From: Rothia sp035916755
Lineage (GTDB): Bacteria > Actinomycetota > Actinomycetes > Actinomycetales > Micrococcaceae
Direction of reading: 5' to 3'
NCBI RefSeq assembly: GCF_035916755.1
Contig: NZ_JAYWIX010000005.1
Location: 1-64,000, forward strand
Length of the DNA stretch: 64,000 bases
The notes below the pieces were generated by a model, which was not told the origin of the DNA, did not search any database, and saw nothing but the letters and a program-made list of their open reading frames with translations. This document shows positions 17,308 through 25,548 of the stretch, one piece after another (position 1 is the first letter of the stretch; each line of letters begins with the position of its first letter). Both the position numbers and the translations under genes were made by a program.

Positions 17308-18504
17308 CTAGCCGCCGCTGATATCCAGCTCAGCGTCCACCAAGCCCAGGCGCTCGGCATCCCCTAGGACGCGGGAGTTCAGCCAGCCATCGGGCAGGTG
17401 GGGCTTCTTGGGGTTACCAGCACGCCCGCGAGGGCCCTCAACAGCGGCACCGGGGTAGCCGATGGAGTGGTCCAGCTCAGCCAGGTACTCGCGAAAAGCT
17501 TCGAGGGTGGGCACGGTAGACATCTTGGCGCGCAGCTTGCCGCCCACCGGGTAGCCGTGGAAGTACCAGGCAACGTGCTTACGGATCTCACGCAGGCCGC
17601 GGGTCTCATCACCAAAGGTCTCTACCAGCAGCTCAGCGTGGCGGTAGATCATATCGGCTACTTCAGACACGCTGGGGCGGTAGCGCTCTTCACACCCTTC
17701 AAAGGCATTTTGCAGGTCGCCAAAGAGCCAGGGGCGGCCCTGGCAACCGCGGCCGACCACGATGCCGTCCACGCCAGTCTGCTCGACCATGGCAATGGCG
17801 TCCTCGGCGGAGAAAATGTCGCCGTTGCCGAGAATCGGCACGTCGGGGATTGCCTCGCGCAGGCGGGCAATCGAGTCCCAGTCAGCCTTGCCGGAGTAAT
17901 GCTGGGCGGCGGTGCGGCCGTGCAGGGCAATCGCCGCAACACCCGCGTCACGAGCGATTTTGGCTGATTCCAGGTAGGTCAGGTGGTCCTCGTCGATGCC
18001 CTTACGCATCTTGATAGTCAGGGGCACATCCCCTCGGGAGGCCTCACACACGGCGGTCTGGACGATAGCGGTAAAGAGGTCGGTCTTCCAGGGCAGGGCG
18101 GAGCCACCGCCCAGCTTGGTGACCTTGGGGACGGGGCAACCAAAGTTCAGATCGATGTGATCGGCACGATCTTCTTCGACCACCATACGGATTGCTTTGC
18201 CGACGTTGACGGCGTCCACCCCGTAAATCTGAATGGAGCGAATCTTTTCGTCGCCGTCATGGTCGATAATGCGCAGAGACTCGGGGTTGCGCTCCACCAG
18301 GGAGCGCGCGGTGACCATCTCGGTTACATACAGGCCGCCACCGTAGTCGCGGCAGAGTCGGCGGAAGGCCTTGTTGGTGACGCCCGCCATGGGGGCCAGC
18401 ACCACCGGGGTGTCGATGGTGTGCTTGCCCAGCTGTAGGGGCGGCAGTTTCAGCTGCTTAGCGCGGGCCGGGGTCTGGCCGGTCTCTAAAGTCTCTTCTG
18501 TCAT
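17308..18504 (-). CDS. dusB: tRNA-dihydrouridine synthase
   Basis: A 398-aa flavin enzyme that reduces uridine to dihydrouridine in the tRNA D-loop. Visible motifs: LAPMAGVTNKAFRRL (FMN site, near 37), the catalytic Cys in NFGCPVPKV (near 118), TIKMRKG (near 163), and GNGDIFS/GRGCQGRPW phosphate-binding loops. I chose ATG 18504, which has GGAAGG just upstream; an in-frame ATG at 18525 lacks one. Its Dus subtype is assigned from overall resemblance. Confidence 0.9.
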   Translation of the reverse strand: MTEETLETGQTPARAKQLKLPPLQLGKHTIDTPVVLAPMAGVTNKAFRRLCRDYGGGLYVTEMVTARSLVERNPESLRIIDHDGDEKIRSIQIYGVDAVNVGKAIRMVVEEDRADHIDLNFGCPVPKVTKLGGGSALPWKTDLFTAIVQTAVCEASRGDVPLTIKMRKGIDEDHLTYLESAKIARDAGVAAIALHGRTAAQHYSGKADWDSIARLREAIPDVPILGNGDIFSAEDAIAMVEQTGVDGIVVGRGCQGRPWLFGDLQNAFEGCEERYRPSVSEVADMIYRHAELLVETFGDETRGLREIRKHVAWYFHGYPVGGKLRAKMSTVPTLEAFREYLAELDHSIGYPGAAVEGPRGRAGNPKKPHLPDGWLNSRVLGDAERLGLVDAELDISGG

Positions 18505-18610
18505 AACCTTCCAATTCTGGCACAAACGGCCCCGGTGCGCTGTTAGCTAGAGCAAAACTGCGGGGGTCCACGAGGTAAGTCATTGTTCTTCCTTGGGGTA
18601 GTAGAGCACG

Positions 18611-18645
18611 CAAAAGCCCCGGGCGGTTCTTCCCGGGGCTCTGCG
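18611..18645 (-). terminator. Rho-independent terminator
   Basis: AGCCCCGGG / CCCGGGGCT hairpin, followed on the minus strand by TTTTGCG. It serves the PRC-barrel gene. Confidence 0.8.
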
Positions 18646-18683
18646 TGAGGCTGTGGTTCAGTGCTAGGGGCTTTTATCTAGAC

Positions 18684-19466
18684 TTACTTGTTGTCGCCTT
18701 CTACAACGATTTCTTCCTTGCGGACGTCGGCTGAGACGCGCTCGGTGTCGGTGCGCACTTCCTTGCCGACGGAGACGCGCTCGGTGGCTACGGTCTCGGT
18801 GGAGACAACGGGGCGCTCTTCGTGGGCGGTGACGGTGACGTCTGCCTGGGCTTCAGCGGAGTCGAAGTCGTAATTTTCTACTACTTCGCCGTCCTTGAGG
18901 TTGGTGCGCTCTACAACGATTTCTTCCTTGCGGACGGGAACCTCAACGGTTTCGGTTTCGGTGCGGACGACCTTGCGCAGGCGAACCTGGCCGGTCTGGG
19001 TTGCGCTGGTTGCGGTACCGACATTCAGGCGCTCTTCGTGAGCAACAACGTCGCCGTTCTCGGCGGTTGCGGTGGCCTGAGCTGCATGAGTCTCGGCAGC
19101 AGGACGCTCGGTGTTAGCTACCCCCGCAGTTGCGGTGCCGGTGGTTGCGGTGCCTGCGGTGAGTGAGTAGTACTCGTAGAGGCGCTGCTCTTCAGCGGGT
19201 GAAAGTTCGCCGTCTTCTGCGATGTTGGGGGCATCCTTGACGAATTCCTTGGTGTAGGGAACGTGGATTTCTTCACCTGCGAAGCGAGCCTTGTCTACGG
19301 GGATGAAAGATTCGTTGGTGCCGAAGAAACCGGTGTTGACCGTGACGAAGGTGGGTTCGCCGGTCTGGGCGTCGAGGTAGAGCTCACCTACCTTGCCAAT
19401 CTTTTCGCCGTCGGTGCCGAATACAGTGCTGTTACGCAGGGTTTCGATGGTTTCGTTGGTAGCCAT
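18684..19466 (-). CDS. PRC-barrel plus DUF2382 stress protein
   Basis: A 260-aa soluble protein. The PRC-barrel domain fills residues 8-85 (STVFGTDGEKIGKVGELYLD). An Ala/Thr linker (110-145) follows, then a DUF2382 domain with two similar halves, each ending VRKEEIVVE. The two halves are also alike at DNA level around 18697 and 18910. Proteins of this build are common general-stress factors in actinobacteria. No enzyme motif is seen. It is monocistronic, with its own terminator. Confidence 0.85.
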   Translation of the reverse strand: MATNETIETLRNSTVFGTDGEKIGKVGELYLDAQTGEPTFVTVNTGFFGTNESFIPVDKARFAGEEIHVPYTKEFVKDAPNIAEDGELSPAEEQRLYEYYSLTAGTATTGTATAGVANTERPAAETHAAQATATAENGDVVAHEERLNVGTATSATQTGQVRLRKVVRTETETVEVPVRKEEIVVERTNLKDGEVVENYDFDSAEAQADVTVTAHEERPVVSTETVATERVSVGKEVRTDTERVSADVRKEEIVVEGDNK

Positions 19467-19650
19467 GAGCTGTTGCCTTTCTTTACGACTCTCGGTACGA
19501 GGTGTTACGTCAGCCCTGCACCCCCTATGAGTGCTATCAGTAGGCTGAGCAACTGGTAATAACCCTACATACTTTCAGCAGGCTGAGCAAGCGATAAGCG
19601 AGCTTTTTAAGAAAAAAGACAACATTTCGCTCTGAGGCGAAAAAATACCC

Positions 19651-19685
19651 TGACTAGGCATGTCAAACCATAACATGCCTAGTCA
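19651..19685. promoter_or_regulatory. Perfect 13-bp inverted repeat, operator candidate
   Basis: TGACTAGGCATGT and ACATGCCTAGTCA separated by 9 nt. No gene reads into it from either side, which argues against a terminator and for an operator or DNA-binding site. Confidence 0.55.
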
Positions 19686-19810
19686 TGTCATTTTTGACAG
19701 ATAAACACAAGAAGATAACAGGGGGTTAGTTTTAAAGTAAATATTTCCTAAATTTACGTTCCCCAAAGAGCGCACCACCCCGAATCGTACTCGTGAATCG
19801 TCAAAATCTC

Positions 19811-19839
19811 TTGACAGTACCACAGTCTTTCCCGATACT
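19811..19839 (+). promoter_or_regulatory. Sigma70-type promoter of the HTH gene
   Basis: TTGACA, 17 bp, GATACT; the start codon lies 47 bp downstream with GAGGAGG in front. Confidence 0.7.
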
Positions 19840-19885
19840 TGTGATAAGTCAACACTCATTGACGAAACCTAGTTGAGGAGGCCCT

Positions 19886-20425
19886 ATGCAGTCCGATGAC
19901 CCGCGCATTACAGCCGTCCGCACCGCCAATGAGCAGGTCACCCAGGCCACCCGCGCGCTTGAGGACGCCGTGCAGGCAGCCCGCGCAGGCGGTGCGACTT
20001 GGCAGCTCATTGGGGCAGCTATCGGCGTGACCAAACAGGCTGCCGCCCAGCGCTTTTCCGAGACCGTCTATAACGCCCGCTCGCTCTCACAGATTCAGGT
20101 AGAACTTGAGCAAATCACCGAAGCCCTCTTTACCGCCCTGGCTCACAGTGATATCGAGCATGTACACAGCCACATGACCTACACGACTGCCCGGTTACTC
20201 TCTAAACGCAAGATTCTGAAAACTTGGCAGCAGGTCCTAGAGGCTGCCGGCCCTTTTATTGAGGTCAAGAAAACGGTGGTAGAACAGGCAGGCTCCGGCT
20301 TTGTACTCACCTACCGGCTGCGTCACGACAATGGTGAGCCGGTCGGCCAACTCTCTTTCAACTCAGCCCGCAAAGTAACAGGATTGGTGATCTTCAATGA
20401 CGATTCAGCAGAACTCCCCTGGTAG
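19886..20425 (+). CDS. HTH protein with C-terminal DUF3887-like domain
   Basis: A 179-aa protein. Residues 28-60 form a helix-turn-helix candidate (TWQLIGAAIGVTKQAAAQRF). The C-terminal half (95-175) resembles DUF3887, an NTF2-like fold (GEPVGQLSFNSARKVTGLVI). A strong ribosome site (GAGGAGG) and a good promoter lie upstream. Its end overlaps the next gene by 29 bp, so the two are probably co-translated and may work together. The function is not known. Confidence 0.7.
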   Translation: MQSDDPRITAVRTANEQVTQATRALEDAVQAARAGGATWQLIGAAIGVTKQAAAQRFSETVYNARSLSQIQVELEQITEALFTALAHSDIEHVHSHMTYTTARLLSKRKILKTWQQVLEAAGPFIEVKKTVVEQAGSGFVLTYRLRHDNGEPVGQLSFNSARKVTGLVIFNDDSAELPW

Positions 20426-20783
20426 CCGCAGCTCTAATAAGGGTGTATCAATTCTCTTCACAGCTCTGATTTGGTGTGCTTTCGGAATAGTTCTAGGCTT
20501 CACCGCCAGCAGCTTCATCACCGCTTTGCTATCAACCCTTATATTTGCGGTTGGAAACATGCTGATATTCCTTGACCCCAATCAGGGAAGTTCTCTCATC
20601 CGTTGGCACCCTCTACTTACTCTGTGGGCTGCCAGCGTCGGGTTGATCATTGCTTTCCTGATTTTTGATGAAAATCCAACGGCTGCCTCATGCTTTGCGC
20701 TATGGAGTCTTTTATTATCCCGCATATATTTCTTCCCCAAAGACTCTCGTAAGTCACGCAGAGCCCGCGACATCGGCGTCTAG
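20397..20783 (+). CDS. Small four-helix membrane protein
   Basis: A 128-aa protein with four hydrophobic segments (about 19-37, 41-58, 70-88, 92-108) and a basic tail (KDSRKSRRARD). It starts inside the preceding HTH gene. No family was recognised. The neighbour suggests a role in the same unknown response. Confidence 0.65.
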   Translation: MTIQQNSPGSRSSNKGVSILFTALIWCAFGIVLGFTASSFITALLSTLIFAVGNMLIFLDPNQGSSLIRWHPLLTLWAASVGLIIAFLIFDENPTAASCFALWSLLLSRIYFFPKDSRKSRRARDIGV

Positions 20784-20794
20784 CTCCTCTAGGT

Positions 20795-21130
20795 CTACCC
20801 CTCCCCCAGCTCAGCCAGGCGTGGGGCAGAGAGGTGGGCGAGGGCGTCCGCGCCTATACGGGCGGTATTCAGAGCGACTCGCCCGTCCGCCCGTAGCGGG
20901 GTGCCCTCGTCCTGCCAGCGGGGTCGTACCTGCTCAAGGTGCCCCGGTATCTCACCGCGGGCATTGCAAATACGCCACCAGGGCACGCTCGACCCCCAAA
21001 GTGCGAGGGTGCGCCCCACCAGCCGGGGCGATTCACCGGCGACCGCACCGATGTCACCGTAGGTAGCGACCCGCCCGGCAGGCACGCATTCAACCACGCG
21101 CAGGATTCTCTCTACCCGTGTATCGTCCAC
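20795..21130 (-). CDS. Alkyltransferase-like (ATL) DNA-damage protein, MGMT family
   Basis: A 111-aa protein with the MGMT C-terminal DNA-binding fold: the HTH VPAGRVATYGDIGAVAGESPRLVGRTL, then VPWWRICNARGEI where true methyltransferases have PCHRV. The acceptor Cys is replaced by Trp, as in ATL proteins that flag O6-alkylguanine for nucleotide excision repair without removing the alkyl group. It ends 6 bp from the GNAT gene upstream on the same strand. Confidence 0.88.
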   Translation of the reverse strand: MDDTRVERILRVVECVPAGRVATYGDIGAVAGESPRLVGRTLALWGSSVPWWRICNARGEIPGHLEQVRPRWQDEGTPLRADGRVALNTARIGADALAHLSAPRLAELGEG

Positions 21131-21136
21131 TGGTCT

Positions 21137-22111
21137 TTAACCGTCAACCAGTACCAGGGACTCGCTGGTCACGGTGGCAGCCCTCATCTTCACCAGCTGG
21201 TCAATCAATACAGCCAGATCCTCCATAGAATCATCGACCTCAATCTGCACAGCGTAGGAGCCGGTCAGCACCGAGAGCAGCTGCATAATAGCTTCGCGGG
21301 CGCCGGGGTGGCCCACCCGGTAGCCGATGGTGATTTCGGTGGCGTCATCTTCAGAGACGGGCATCTGGCCGGCGTCTACCTCGATGGGGCGGTAGCTCAC
21401 GGCAAAGGCGATAATGTCGCCCTTCTTCCCGTTCGCCTGAGCCCGAAGGACGTCATCGCGCAGCACCACAGCGCCCAGGGCCTCGGCCTCATCGGAGAGG
21501 AAGAGGCGGTTGACGCGGCCGATGGGCAGGTCGGCGGGCTCGTCCCAGGTGTGTACGGCCCGGTAGAACTCCCAGAACCGCTGGGTAAGTTCGACAGACC
21601 CGGTAGCCAGGTCTTCGATGGCCTGGGTGACGCGTTCGGAGTCGTCCTGACGCAGGGGTACAGACGGCACCGCTCCGGCTTCGATGCGTACCATGCGCGA
21701 GCGCTGGGCGACCGCGAAACCGCAGGCAGAGGCGAAGTCGAGGCCGGAGGACGCCGGTTCCACCTTGGCACGCAGAGCTACGGTGCAGCCGGGGACTGAG
21801 GCAGCGGCGTCCTTCAGGGCCTGCAGGAGCAGGCTGCCGAGGCCTGCGCGGCGGTGTTCGGGGGCTACTTCGATGTAGGACCAGAGGCGGTTGGGGTGCA
21901 GGTCAGTCTCGTAGACGGTGCCTGCGGCTACTGGTACTCCCTGGTGCTCGGCGACGAGGGTGCGGGAGAAGCGGGTGTCGGAGTCGGGCCCGAAGGACGA
22001 GCGGAAGGCGGCTACCTGCCGGTTTTCGGCATCGTGCCAGTATTCGAGCAGGGCTAGGGTGTCGCCCTCTCGCCAGGGGCGCAGGGTGTAGGTGTTCTCG
22101 GCGGTACTCAC
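21137..22111 (-). CDS. Two-lobed GNAT acetyltransferase
   Basis: A 324-aa protein. The N-terminal GNAT lobe has the acetyl-CoA loop HRRAGLGSLLLQAL (near 87-100). The C-terminal half (170-320) looks like a second, degenerate GNAT lobe. This layout is frequent in actinobacterial enzymes, including mycothiol synthase relatives, but the substrate is not evident. ATG at 22111. Confidence 0.8.
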   Translation of the reverse strand: MSTAENTYTLRPWREGDTLALLEYWHDAENRQVAAFRSSFGPDSDTRFSRTLVAEHQGVPVAAGTVYETDLHPNRLWSYIEVAPEHRRAGLGSLLLQALKDAAASVPGCTVALRAKVEPASSGLDFASACGFAVAQRSRMVRIEAGAVPSVPLRQDDSERVTQAIEDLATGSVELTQRFWEFYRAVHTWDEPADLPIGRVNRLFLSDEAEALGAVVLRDDVLRAQANGKKGDIIAFAVSYRPIEVDAGQMPVSEDDATEITIGYRVGHPGAREAIMQLLSVLTGSYAVQIEVDDSMEDLAVLIDQLVKMRAATVTSESLVLVDG

Positions 22112-22307
22112 GGTGGTGCCTTTCGGGTAGCCGGTGGGGTGTACCCATCTACTTTAGCGCCCCTGCCTACGTTGCGGGCGTCCGCGGGGTGAAAGGCGTG
22201 CACGCTGAGCGTGAATCGTCCGAGCGGCACCTTGATTTCACCGGCTCGTTACCGGCTAGACTTTAAGGGCTTAAAGTTTATTTGACTCTATTGTTTAGCG
22301 TGGTGTT

Positions 22308-22928
22308 ATGACTTCTCCCCTTGCCCACAAGCCCACCCTCGTAGGTTCCCGTATTGAGCTGCGCCCCTTCGACGCCGATGCCATTGACGCCATGATCGGT
22401 ATTCTGCAGGAGCCCGAGGTTCTGGTTAAGACCGGCACCGTTCACTCCCGCTCAACAGAGACCCACCCCTTCGACGAGGCTAAGACCCGCGAGTGGTACT
22501 CCCGCCGCAATGAGAAGAAGAACCGCCTCGATTTGGCGATTTATGCGCTGGACCAGCAGAAGTACGTGGGCGAGGTCGCCTTCAACGAATACGACCCCGA
22601 TAACGGCTCGGTCAACTACCGTATCGCCATTGGCCAGGCAGGTCAGAATAAGGGCTACGGTACCGAGGCTACTAAGCTCATGGTCGATTACGGCTTTGAG
22701 AAGCTCGATCTGCACCGTATTGAGCTGGAGGTGCTGGACTTTAACGAGCGTGCCAAGCACGTCTATACCTCATGCGGCTTTGTGCCCGAAGGACGCCGCC
22801 GCGAGGCTTTCCTGATTGACGGCGAGTACCACGACGCGGTCATCAAGTCGGTCCTGCGTAGTGACTGGGAGGCCGCCCGCTCGGTATCGGGCCACCTGAC
22901 GCTGGATTTGAAGCGTGTCGAGATATAA
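22308..22928 (+). CDS. RimJ/RimL-like GNAT acetyltransferase
   Basis: A 206-aa protein. The N-terminus GSRIELRPFDADAIDAMIGI and the acetyl-CoA loop GQNKGYGTEATKLMVDYGF near 104-122, followed by HRIELEVLDFNERAKHVYTSCGF, are typical of the RimJ/RimL group that acetylates protein N-termini or small molecules. No clear Shine-Dalgarno is seen, so it may be leaderless. Confidence 0.85.
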   Translation: MTSPLAHKPTLVGSRIELRPFDADAIDAMIGILQEPEVLVKTGTVHSRSTETHPFDEAKTREWYSRRNEKKNRLDLAIYALDQQKYVGEVAFNEYDPDNGSVNYRIAIGQAGQNKGYGTEATKLMVDYGFEKLDLHRIELEVLDFNERAKHVYTSCGFVPEGRRREAFLIDGEYHDAVIKSVLRSDWEAARSVSGHLTLDLKRVEI

Positions 22929-22935
22929 GACAATG

Positions 22936-23050
22936 ACAAAAGAACGGACGTGCGTTCGTCTGCTGACCCTCTTGGGGCTCGCGCTGGAGCGCTCACCCCA
23001 ATTCACGCCAGCCCCGAGCCAGCAGACTCTCCGCACGTCCGTCCTTTTGT
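22936..23050. repeat. Palindromic repeat family 2, copy A
   Basis: A 115-bp near-palindrome. The outer arms 22936-22954 and 23032-23050 match over 19 bp with one mismatch, and the inner arms CTGCTG/CAGCAG and GGGGCT/AGCCCC continue the stem. It lies between two convergent genes and has TTTT on both outer sides, so it can also terminate transcription. It shares its core with elements at 44408, 51750 and 58054. Confidence 0.85.
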
Positions 23051-23068
23051 ATATCTAACCTACGTTAC

Positions 23069-24451
23069 TTACTTGGTCAGCTTGGCTGCCAGGTAGGCGG
23101 TGACCTGGTCGAGTGAGACGCGTTCCTGGGTCATGGTGTCGCGTTCGCGGATGGTGACGGCCTGGTCTTCGAGGGTGTCGAAGTCAACGGTGATGCAGAA
23201 GGGGGTGCCGATTTCGTCCTGGCGGCGGTAGCGGCGGCCGATGGCGCCGGCGTCGTCGTAGTCGATGTTCCAGTTGCGGCGGAGTTCGTCGGCCAGGTTC
23301 TTGGCGGTGGGGACGAGGTCTTCCTTCTTGGACAGGGGCAGGACGGCTGCCTTGACGGGGGCTAGGCGCGGGTCGAGCTTGAGCACGGTGCGCTTGTCGA
23401 CGCCGCCCTTGGTGTTGGGCGCTTCGTCTTCGACGTAGGAGTCGACGAGGAAGGCCATCATGGAGCGGGTCAGGCCGAAGGAGGGTTCGATGACGTAGGG
23501 GACGTAGCGTTCGCCGGTGCCCTGGTCGAAGTATTCGAGCTTGGCGTTGGAGTGTTCGTTGTGCACGCCGAGGTCGTAGTTGGTGCGGTTGGCAACGCCC
23601 ATGAGTTCGCCCCATTCGGAGCCCTGGAAGCCGAAGCGGTATTCGAGGTCCATGGTGCCTGCGGAGTAGTGGGCACGGTCGTCTTCGGGAACGTCGAATT
23701 TGCGCATGTTGTCGGGGTTGATGCCGAGGTCAACGAACCAGTTCCAGCAGTCTTCGATCCACTGGTCATAGTACTTAGGTGCGTCGTCGGGGTGTACGAA
23801 GTATTCGATTTCCATCTGTTCGAACTCGCGGGTTCGGAAGATGAAGTTGCCGGGGGTGATTTCGTTGCGGAAGGCCTTGCCGATCTGGCCGATGCCGAAG
23901 GGCGGACGCTTGCGGGCGGCGGTGACGACGTTGTTGAAATTGACGAAGATGCCCTGGGCGGTTTCGGGGCGCATGTAGTGCAGGCCCTCTTCGTTGTCGA
24001 CGGGGCCGAGGTAGGTCTTCATGAGGCCGGAGAAGTTTTGGGGTTCGGTCCACTGGCCCTTGGTGCCGCACTTGGGGCAGACGATGTCGTCCATGCCGTT
24101 TTCGGGGGCACGACCCTTCTTTGCTTCGAAGGCTTCGATGAGGTGGTCCTGGCGGTGGCGGGAGTGGCAGGAGAGGCATTCAACGAGGGGGTCGGTGAAG
24201 GTTGCGACATGGCCTGAGGCTTCCCAGACTGCCTTAGGCAGGATGATGGAGGAGTCGAGGCCGACCATGTCTTCGCGGCCGCGCACGAAGGTCTGCCACC
24301 ACTGCTGGCGGATATTTTCTTTGAGTTCGGCACCGAGCGGGCCGTAGTCCCATGCTGAGCGGGAGCCTCCGTAGATTTCACCTGCCTGGAAGACGAATCC
24401 GCGGCGCTTGGCCAGTGAAATAACGTTGTCGAGTTTGGACTTCGGTGCCAT
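23069..24451 (-). CDS. glyS: Glycyl-tRNA synthetase (class II, eukaryote/archaea-like type)
   Basis: A 460-aa alpha2-type enzyme that charges tRNA-Gly. Seen: the N-terminal GFVFQAGEIYGGSRSAWDYGPLG, zinc-ligand pairs CLSCHSRH and CPKCG, the motif 2 region RPETAQGIFVNF followed by FRNEITPGNFIFRTREFEQMEIEYF, motif 3 EPSFGLTRSMMAFL, and an anticodon-binding domain from about 360. Length is typical for actinobacteria. Confidence 0.97.
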   Translation of the reverse strand: MAPKSKLDNVISLAKRRGFVFQAGEIYGGSRSAWDYGPLGAELKENIRQQWWQTFVRGREDMVGLDSSIILPKAVWEASGHVATFTDPLVECLSCHSRHRQDHLIEAFEAKKGRAPENGMDDIVCPKCGTKGQWTEPQNFSGLMKTYLGPVDNEEGLHYMRPETAQGIFVNFNNVVTAARKRPPFGIGQIGKAFRNEITPGNFIFRTREFEQMEIEYFVHPDDAPKYYDQWIEDCWNWFVDLGINPDNMRKFDVPEDDRAHYSAGTMDLEYRFGFQGSEWGELMGVANRTNYDLGVHNEHSNAKLEYFDQGTGERYVPYVIEPSFGLTRSMMAFLVDSYVEDEAPNTKGGVDKRTVLKLDPRLAPVKAAVLPLSKKEDLVPTAKNLADELRRNWNIDYDDAGAIGRRYRRQDEIGTPFCITVDFDTLEDQAVTIRERDTMTQERVSLDQVTAYLAAKLTK

Positions 24452-24591
24452 GTTTTTTGGTTTCTCCTATGAGCCTGCGCCACCGGTTGTGGCGTGCTTG
24501 GATGTAAAAAGAAAGTGGGCCGGGTGGCGCACTCGCCTTTAAGCCTACCGTACGTAGGGGTGCGAGTGTTGGCGCGGGTAGAGTGGTGGTT

Positions 24592-24810
24592 ATGAGTATT
24601 GAGTCTGTTTTTATTCGTGATGAGATGATTCGCCTGGGTCAGTTTTTGAAGCTGGCGAATCTGGTGGAGAACGGGGTGCATGCCCGTGAGGTGATTCAGG
24701 ACGGCCTGGTGAAGGTGAACGGCGATATTTGTGAGCAGCGCGGGCGTCAGCTATACGCTGGCGATACCGTTGAGCTGAACGGCGTGACTGTTCAGGTGGA
24801 GACCGAGTAG
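24592..24810 (+). CDS. S4-domain RNA-binding protein
   Basis: A 72-aa YbcJ/YaaA-like protein consisting of one S4 domain (IRLGQFLKLANLVENGVHAREVIQDGLVKVNG). The ATG at 24592 lies 7 nt after a TAGAGT box with no Shine-Dalgarno, so the mRNA may be leaderless. Role unknown; S4 proteins bind structured RNA such as rRNA. Confidence 0.85.
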   Translation: MSIESVFIRDEMIRLGQFLKLANLVENGVHAREVIQDGLVKVNGDICEQRGRQLYAGDTVELNGVTVQVETE

Positions 24811-24830
24811 GCTACCTGATTCCTCCTGGA

Positions 24831-25517
24831 TTAGGCAGACAGGACCTTCTCATTGAGGAAGGCTGCGATATGGGTGAGTTCTGCGGCAGCAACTCCGTGC
24901 CCGATACCGGTGTAGGTGTGGGCAGTGAGGTCGGTGTGCCCGGCTACCCATTCGCGGGTGAAGGCGATTTTGTCGGCGGTGATGATGGGGTCGGCTTCGT
25001 CACGGCCCCAGAAGAGGGGCAGGGGCTTGTCCTCTAGCTGGGCGTCCTTGAAGTAGTGCTCTCCCCCGGCCACGGCGTAGCCGGAGAGCCCTACCACGGT
25101 CTTGATGAGGTCGGGGCGGGCACGGGCTACCGAGGTGGCAAGGGCCATGCCCTGGGAGAAGCCCAGCAGAGTGACGCTATCGTAGTCGGCGGCGATGGGT
25201 TCGAGCCAGCCCAGCAGATAGTCAACGGCCAGTTCGATTGCGGTAAAGCCCACGGTTTCTAGTTGTTGGTTGAGGGGCCACCACTGGTAGCCCTTGGCGG
25301 GGCCTTCGACGTAGGCGGAGTCGGCATCGGCCGGCAGTGGGTAGCCGACGGGCTGGGGCGCGCGGACGGACGCGTAGGTCACCTTTTCGCTGGGCAGGTA
25401 GGGGGTGAGCCCCAGTAAGTCCCGCTCGTGGGAGCCGTAGCCATGCAGGAGAACAACCAGGTGGGTGCCCCGGCGGAAGGGTTCTGCCTTGGAATATTCA
25501 ACAAGGTACTGGTTCAT
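24831..25517 (-). CDS. Alpha/beta hydrolase, carboxylesterase/phospholipase family
   Basis: A 228-aa cytosolic serine hydrolase. ATG 25517 has GGGGG 3 nt upstream; the in-frame ATG at 25628 would overlap metX. Motifs: LLHGYGSHERDL oxyanion region (near 25), nucleophile GFSQGMA (Ser near 118), a likely acid Asp in the DEADPII stretch, and His in GIGHGV. It resembles the YpfH/carboxylesterase group acting on short acyl esters. Confidence 0.85.
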   Translation of the reverse strand: MNQYLVEYSKAEPFRRGTHLVVLLHGYGSHERDLLGLTPYLPSEKVTYASVRAPQPVGYPLPADADSAYVEGPAKGYQWWPLNQQLETVGFTAIELAVDYLLGWLEPIAADYDSVTLLGFSQGMALATSVARARPDLIKTVVGLSGYAVAGGEHYFKDAQLEDKPLPLFWGRDEADPIITADKIAFTREWVAGHTDLTAHTYTGIGHGVAAAELTHIAAFLNEKVLSA

Positions 25518-25548
25518 AACCCCCAACTTACCACCGGCAGAGCCAGCC

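Larger units (their letters stand above)
19497..19885. other. Divergent intergenic region
   Basis: About 390 bp, AT-rich, between divergent genes. It holds a perfect 13-bp inverted repeat (19651-19663/19673-19685), a second small one (TGTCA/TGACA, 19686-19698), and a promoter toward the + strand. No ORF is supported. Confidence 0.7.
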
